From Gordonia asplenii (GTDB lineage Bacteria; Actinomycetota; Actinomycetes; Mycobacteriales; Mycobacteriaceae): 37,725 bases of DNA. Of the stretch, positions 34,585 to 37,725 are shown piece by piece. Each line of letters starts with the position of its first letter. Positions within the stretch are counted from its first letter, which is position 1. Below the pieces are notes generated by a model, which was given only the letters and a program-made list of their open reading frames with translations, was not told where the DNA came from and did not search any database. Made by a program: the position numbers and the translations under genes. The stretch is from assembly GCF_012933505.1 (NCBI RefSeq), contig NZ_JABBNB010000046.1:1-37725 (forward strand). Direction: 5' to 3'.

Positions 34585-35973
34585 ATGGCGGCACCGAGCA
34601 CTCCCGACGACAGCGAGCGGATCGTTGATTCGCTAGTCGGTCTGCATTCGGTCAAAGGTACCCATTACGCCCAATATCGCGTTGTCGCGCAACGACTTTC
34701 CCGAGTCATCGGCGCGATGGACCGGATCTCGCGAGCCCTGGTGCAGACCGCGGAGGGTCCCGAGACGCTGGTGCTCTCGGTGGTGCAGGCTGTCCGTGAT
34801 CACCTCGACGCGCAGTGGGTGGTCTTCGCCCTGTGCGACGGCGAACTGGGTCGGACCGGCCCGCGCCATCTGATGATGGCCGGCGACGGAACCATCTACG
34901 CCTTCGAGGGCGTGAGCGCCGCGCGGATGCCCGCGCACCTGCCCGACGTCGTGCTCAACCGGCTCAATGATGTTCTCCGCAACCAACTTCGGGGTCTGCG
35001 CGGTCCGATCGTCGACGACAATCATCTGCACGTTCCCCTCGAGTTGGACGGCCGGGTGGTCGGGGCGCTGTCGGCGTGGACGGCGCAGGACGAACCGGTC
35101 GATGCGACCGACCTCGTGGTGTTGCGGATCCTCGCGCGGCAGGCGGCCGTCGCGCTGCTCAATGCCGCACTCCTGGAGGAGAGTCGCCACCAACTCGCCC
35201 GCGCCGAAGCGGCATATGAACAGGTCACCCGACAGGCGGCCGACCTGGCTGCCCGCAATCGTGATCTGGAGCTGACCCAGCGGCAGCTGTCCGCGGCAAT
35301 GCGCCAGCGCGTCGTCTCCGAAGAGCGCGAGCGGATCGCCCGTGAGCTGCATGACTCGGTGACTCAGTCGGTGCTGTCGGCGGGGATACAGATCGAGGTG
35401 GCGCGCGGCGACGAGCCCGACGACAGTGAGGCGGGCCGGCGGCTGAAACTCGCCGGCCAGCTCACCAAAGACGCCGTCGAACAGCTTCGATCGGTGATCT
35501 ATGCGCTCAACCAGGCACCCACCGACGATGGGACCGGACTCGGGGAGATCCTGGAGGGGCTGTGTTCGATGCACATGCCCGCCGACCTGCAGACCGAGGT
35601 GCGGGTCGTCGGGCACGTGCGCGACGTTCCCGACGACGTACAGCACTCCATCCTGCGGATCGCGGGCGAAGCCCTGTTCAACACCGCGGTTCACGCGCAC
35701 GCGACGACGGCCCGACTGGTGTTGACCTACGGCGACGACGACATCGGGCTGACCGTCGACGACGACGGGCGGGGTGATCCGGCTCATCTGCGGCGGGTGA
35801 TGCGCGCGGCGTCGTACGGCGACCTGGCCGGGCGGCATCGTGGGCTGGCCAACATCGCCGCGCGCGTCGAGGGACACGCCGGGCAGTTTCGGATCCGGCG
35901 ATCGCGCCTCGGCGGTGTGCGGATCGCGGTCGATATTCCTGCACCCGACGCCGGGGAGGCGCGCCATGACTGA
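34585..35973 (+). CDS. mnoS: GAF-domain sensor histidine kinase, MnoS-like
   Basis: A 462-residue cytoplasmic kinase without membrane segments. An N-terminal GAF-like domain (about residues 40-200) is followed by a coiled coil (210-245), the HisKA_3 phosphorylation site His256 in ERIARELHDSVTQ and an ATP-binding domain (DDDGRGDPAHL, GDLAGRHRGLANIAARV). This is the NarX/DosS class that pairs with NarL-type regulators. Placement with mno, moxR, VWA and the second dehydrogenase matches the M. smegmatis MnoS locus, so alcohol or aldehyde sensing is likely. It overlaps the regulator gene by 8 nt. Confidence 0.9.
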   Translation: MAAPSTPDDSERIVDSLVGLHSVKGTHYAQYRVVAQRLSRVIGAMDRISRALVQTAEGPETLVLSVVQAVRDHLDAQWVVFALCDGELGRTGPRHLMMAGDGTIYAFEGVSAARMPAHLPDVVLNRLNDVLRNQLRGLRGPIVDDNHLHVPLELDGRVVGALSAWTAQDEPVDATDLVVLRILARQAAVALLNAALLEESRHQLARAEAAYEQVTRQAADLAARNRDLELTQRQLSAAMRQRVVSEERERIARELHDSVTQSVLSAGIQIEVARGDEPDDSEAGRRLKLAGQLTKDAVEQLRSVIYALNQAPTDDGTGLGEILEGLCSMHMPADLQTEVRVVGHVRDVPDDVQHSILRIAGEALFNTAVHAHATTARLVLTYGDDDIGLTVDDDGRGDPAHLRRVMRAASYGDLAGRHRGLANIAARVEGHAGQFRIRRSRLGGVRIAVDIPAPDAGEARHD

Positions 35974-36613
35974 CCAGCAACCGGTGCGGACGATGCTCGT
36001 CGACGACCACGCCATCCTCCGCCAGGGACTTCGGTCGCTGTTGGAGCGCGACGGGTCCATCGTCGTTGTGGGAGAGGCGGGTTCGCTCGACGCCGCGGTC
36101 GGCGAGGTCGCCCGCACGGCGCCCGACGTCGTCGTCGTGGACCTGAAATTGGCGGTCGGCACCGAATACGAGGGACTGACGTTGATCGCGGAGATCGCTC
36201 GGCGCTGGCCGTCCGTTGCCACGCTGGTGCTGACGACCTTCCTCGACGACGACTTGGTGGTTCGGGCGGTCAAAGCGGGCGCGCGCGGCTACGTCGTCAA
36301 GGACGTCGACACCACCGAACTGGTGCGGGCGATCGTGACGGTATCCCGCGGTGGCAGCGCATTCGATCCGCGCAGTACGTCGGTGGTGCTGCGAGCAGTA
36401 TCGGGGGAGGCGCCCACCGCGGAGACTCTCACCGACCGCGAACGCGAAGTCATCAGGCTGCTCGCCGACGGCCGCTCCAACAAGGAGATCGGCCAGACCC
36501 TGTTCATCTCGGAGTCGACGGTGAAATTCCACATCCGCAACATCATCCGCAAGCTGGGCGTGTCGAAACGTACCGACGCCGTCTACACGGCCAGCAAGCG
36601 TGGATTGATCTGA
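35966..36613 (+). CDS. mnoR: NarL/LuxR-type response regulator, MnoR-like
   Basis: A 215-residue response regulator. The receiver has Asp13/Asp14, phosphoacceptor Asp59 (VVVVDLKL), Thr90 and Lys112; the C-terminal LuxR-type helix-turn-helix spans LTDREREVIRLLADGRSNKEIGQTLFISESTVKFHIRNI. It is cotranscribed and partly overlapping with the kinase gene and should activate the alcohol-oxidation genes. NarL-class proteins bind inverted or direct half sites, so the GGTCA/TGACC elements before cbiM, mno and mftM are candidate targets; that link is inference. Confidence 0.92.
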   Translation: MTDQQPVRTMLVDDHAILRQGLRSLLERDGSIVVVGEAGSLDAAVGEVARTAPDVVVVDLKLAVGTEYEGLTLIAEIARRWPSVATLVLTTFLDDDLVVRAVKAGARGYVVKDVDTTELVRAIVTVSRGGSAFDPRSTSVVLRAVSGEAPTAETLTDREREVIRLLADGRSNKEIGQTLFISESTVKFHIRNIIRKLGVSKRTDAVYTASKRGLI

Positions 36614-36624
36614 CCGGCGTCGGC

Positions 36625-37455
36625 CTACACACCGACCAAGCGGCATGCGGTGGATGCCGCCGACGCCGGCGCGCCGGCCGGCGTCAGCACCAGCCAACCG
36701 CCGTGGTCGTCGAAGATGCGAACACCGTCGTGCTCCACCATCGACGCCCAACGCCGCAGGTCTGAGTCGCGCAGCGTCTGCAGGTGTCCGAAGTGCGGAC
36801 TGGGTTTCGCCTCATACGGAACAGCGACGACGACGCGATCGCGGGCCACCCGCAGCGCCTCACGCAGCGCCTGCGCGACGTCGGGCTCGTCGAGATGTTC
36901 CAGTAGATGAATCAGCGTGACGGTGTCGAAAGTGTCGTCGTCGAACGGGAGTCCGCGGGCGTCGCCCAACTGGGCGGACATCGGAATCTTCAACGTCGAC
37001 GCCGCCGCGGACAACATCGATACGGCGCCGGGGGAGATGTCGCACGCGGTGACGTCGAACCCGTCCTGGGCGGATCCGAGTGCCAGGAATCCAAAGCACG
37101 ACCCCACCTCCAGCACGCTGGTTCCTACGAGTTCGGAGCGTGCACGCGCATGTACCGGCGCAAACGGGGACCGATGTTCGCGCAGCTCAGCCAGGGTATT
37201 GCGATAGAAGCAGGACCATGGGTCGCGATGCGGGACAGATTCGACGACCGCCACCGCCGCAGCCTCGAAGGCGTCTTGACCGGAGAGCATTCCGTCGTCG
37301 ATCAGGGTCAGCAGGCCGGCGATCATGGCAGCGTCGCTGATCGATTCGGCGTTCAGACCGTGGTGGATGTCGACTCGTCCATCGCGACGTCGGGCCCGCA
37401 TCGTCGGGCCGAGAGCGGCTTGAAAATATGCGCTGATCTGCGGAAATGCGGTCAT
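36625..37455 (-). CDS. mftM: SAM-dependent methyltransferase, probable mycofactocin glycan methyltransferase MftM
   Basis: A 276-residue class I methyltransferase with SAM motif SVLEVGSCFGFLALG, the acidic ACDISPGAV strand, GDARGLPFDDDTFD and TLIHLLEHLDEPD. In M. smegmatis the methyltransferase that methylates the mycofactocin oligoglucoside (MftM) lies in the mnoSR neighbourhood, and Mno enzymes need mycofactocin; synteny is the main reason for this name. It converges with mnoR, 11 bp apart. The ATG at 37455 fits a leaderless promoter (-10 TAGTGT, 6 nt upstream). Family is secure; the specific product is likely but not proven. Confidence 0.75.
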   Translation of the reverse strand: MTAFPQISAYFQAALGPTMRARRRDGRVDIHHGLNAESISDAAMIAGLLTLIDDGMLSGQDAFEAAAVAVVESVPHRDPWSCFYRNTLAELREHRSPFAPVHARARSELVGTSVLEVGSCFGFLALGSAQDGFDVTACDISPGAVSMLSAAASTLKIPMSAQLGDARGLPFDDDTFDTVTLIHLLEHLDEPDVAQALREALRVARDRVVVAVPYEAKPSPHFGHLQTLRDSDLRRWASMVEHDGVRIFDDHGGWLVLTPAGAPASAASTACRLVGV

Positions 37456-37461
37456 GTGAAG

Positions 37462-37491
37462 ACACTATGAGCCCGCCTCCGCGCAGGTAAC
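37462..37491 (-). promoter_or_regulatory. Predicted leaderless promoter of mftM
   Basis: On the minus strand TAGTGT (37467-37462) ends 6 nt before the ATG at 37455, so transcription would begin at the start codon. The -35 position (about 37485-37491) has no good hexamer and is covered by a GGTNA-C-TGACC box, as expected for an activator-dependent promoter. Confidence 0.5.
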
Positions 37492-37517
37492 TGACCAGCA
37501 GGGCCCGGTCACTGACC
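37486..37517. promoter_or_regulatory. Pair of GGTNACTGACC boxes upstream of mftM
   Basis: GGTAACTGACC (37486-37496) and GGTCACTGACC (37507-37517) are direct repeats with start points 21 bp apart. The second is the exact reverse complement of GGTCAGTGACC before cbiM. Relative to the predicted start they centre near -36 and -57. Confidence 0.6.
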
Positions 37518-37725
37518 AAAAGGATGGGATTCGACGCCGGGCGATGTGCGCAGTGCCTCGAACGGCTCCGATCGGTACTGTCGTACCGGAATGTGGCGCA
37601 CGTCACGAGTGGGAAACGTTCGTTGCAGCGGATCCGACGCGGTCGCACTCAGCAATCGCAGGCCGCTGACCAGCGTAGATGTCGGGCAGGTTGCCGATTG
37701 ACCCGCGATTTGACCTTCCCGTCAT
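37518..37725. other. Right end, no gene recognised
   Basis: No convincing gene lies here. A minus-strand frame from 37721 to the TGA at 37509-37511 stays open for 70 codons (ending SHPFGQ) but has no good start, is bounded upstream by a stop at 37722, and has weaker third-position GC than neighbouring genes. It may be a gene remnant or chance. Confidence 0.3.

Noticed and set aside
37187..37648. 153-residue minus-strand frame running into mftM
   Set aside because: Its downstream half is a shifted frame of the methyltransferase gene and its composition is Arg/Ser-rich; not a plausible protein.

Overview
The window is a high-GC actinobacterial chromosome segment. Gene order from rpmE through prfA, prmC, Sua5, wecA, the atp operon, a DUF2550 gene, the cob(I)alamin adenosyltransferase and murA matches Rv1298 to Rv1315 of Mycobacterium tuberculosis. 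Mycobacterial-type traits are present: a fused b-delta ATP synthase subunit, a gamma-subunit loop, an alpha-subunit tail, and Asp in place of the fosfomycin-target Cys of MurA. A mycolic-acid bacterium close to Gordonia, Williamsia or Rhodococcus is likely; the genus is my inference and I cannot fix it from sequence alone.

Region 1 (about 1-9,530, minus strand) is accessory. It holds a flavodoxin-less CysJ-like FAD/NADPH reductase, a 1761-residue GltB-like glutamate synthase large subunit with an extra C-terminal domain of about 200 residues, a full-length CysJ-like diflavin reductase and a HemS/HmuS-family heme-handling protein. A good IdeR/DtxR iron box lies over the predicted promoter of the last three genes, so this looks like an iron-starvation redox operon. 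I know of no described system with this composition.

Region 2 (about 9,530-26,025) is the conserved core: rpmE, a tightly overlapping prfA-prmC-Sua5-glyA-like-wecA run, then atpI-like-atpBEFHAGDC, a perfect hairpin terminator, DUF2550, a convergent adenosyltransferase and a probably leaderless murA. The glyA-like gene encodes a serine hydroxymethyltransferase homologue with two conserved catalytic histidines replaced.

Region 3 (about 26,027-37,725) is a metal and alcohol-oxidation island: an ArsR-family regulator, a CbiM-CbiN(PDGLE)-CbiQ-CbiO Co/Ni-type ECF importer, an NDMA-dependent-type methanol dehydrogenase (mno), a MoxR AAA+ ATPase with a 14-histidine tail segment, a CoxE-like VWA protein with its own His patches, a second iron-type alcohol dehydrogenase, a two-component pair resembling MnoS/MnoR, and on the other strand a methyltransferase resembling mycofactocin glycan methyltransferase MftM. 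GGTCA/TGACC palindromes occur in front of cbiM, mno and mftM. With the His-rich AAA+/VWA pair they suggest one regulon that imports a metal, inserts it into alcohol dehydrogenases and matures their mycofactocin cofactor.

I saw no tRNA, rRNA, CRISPR array, insertion sequence or prophage.
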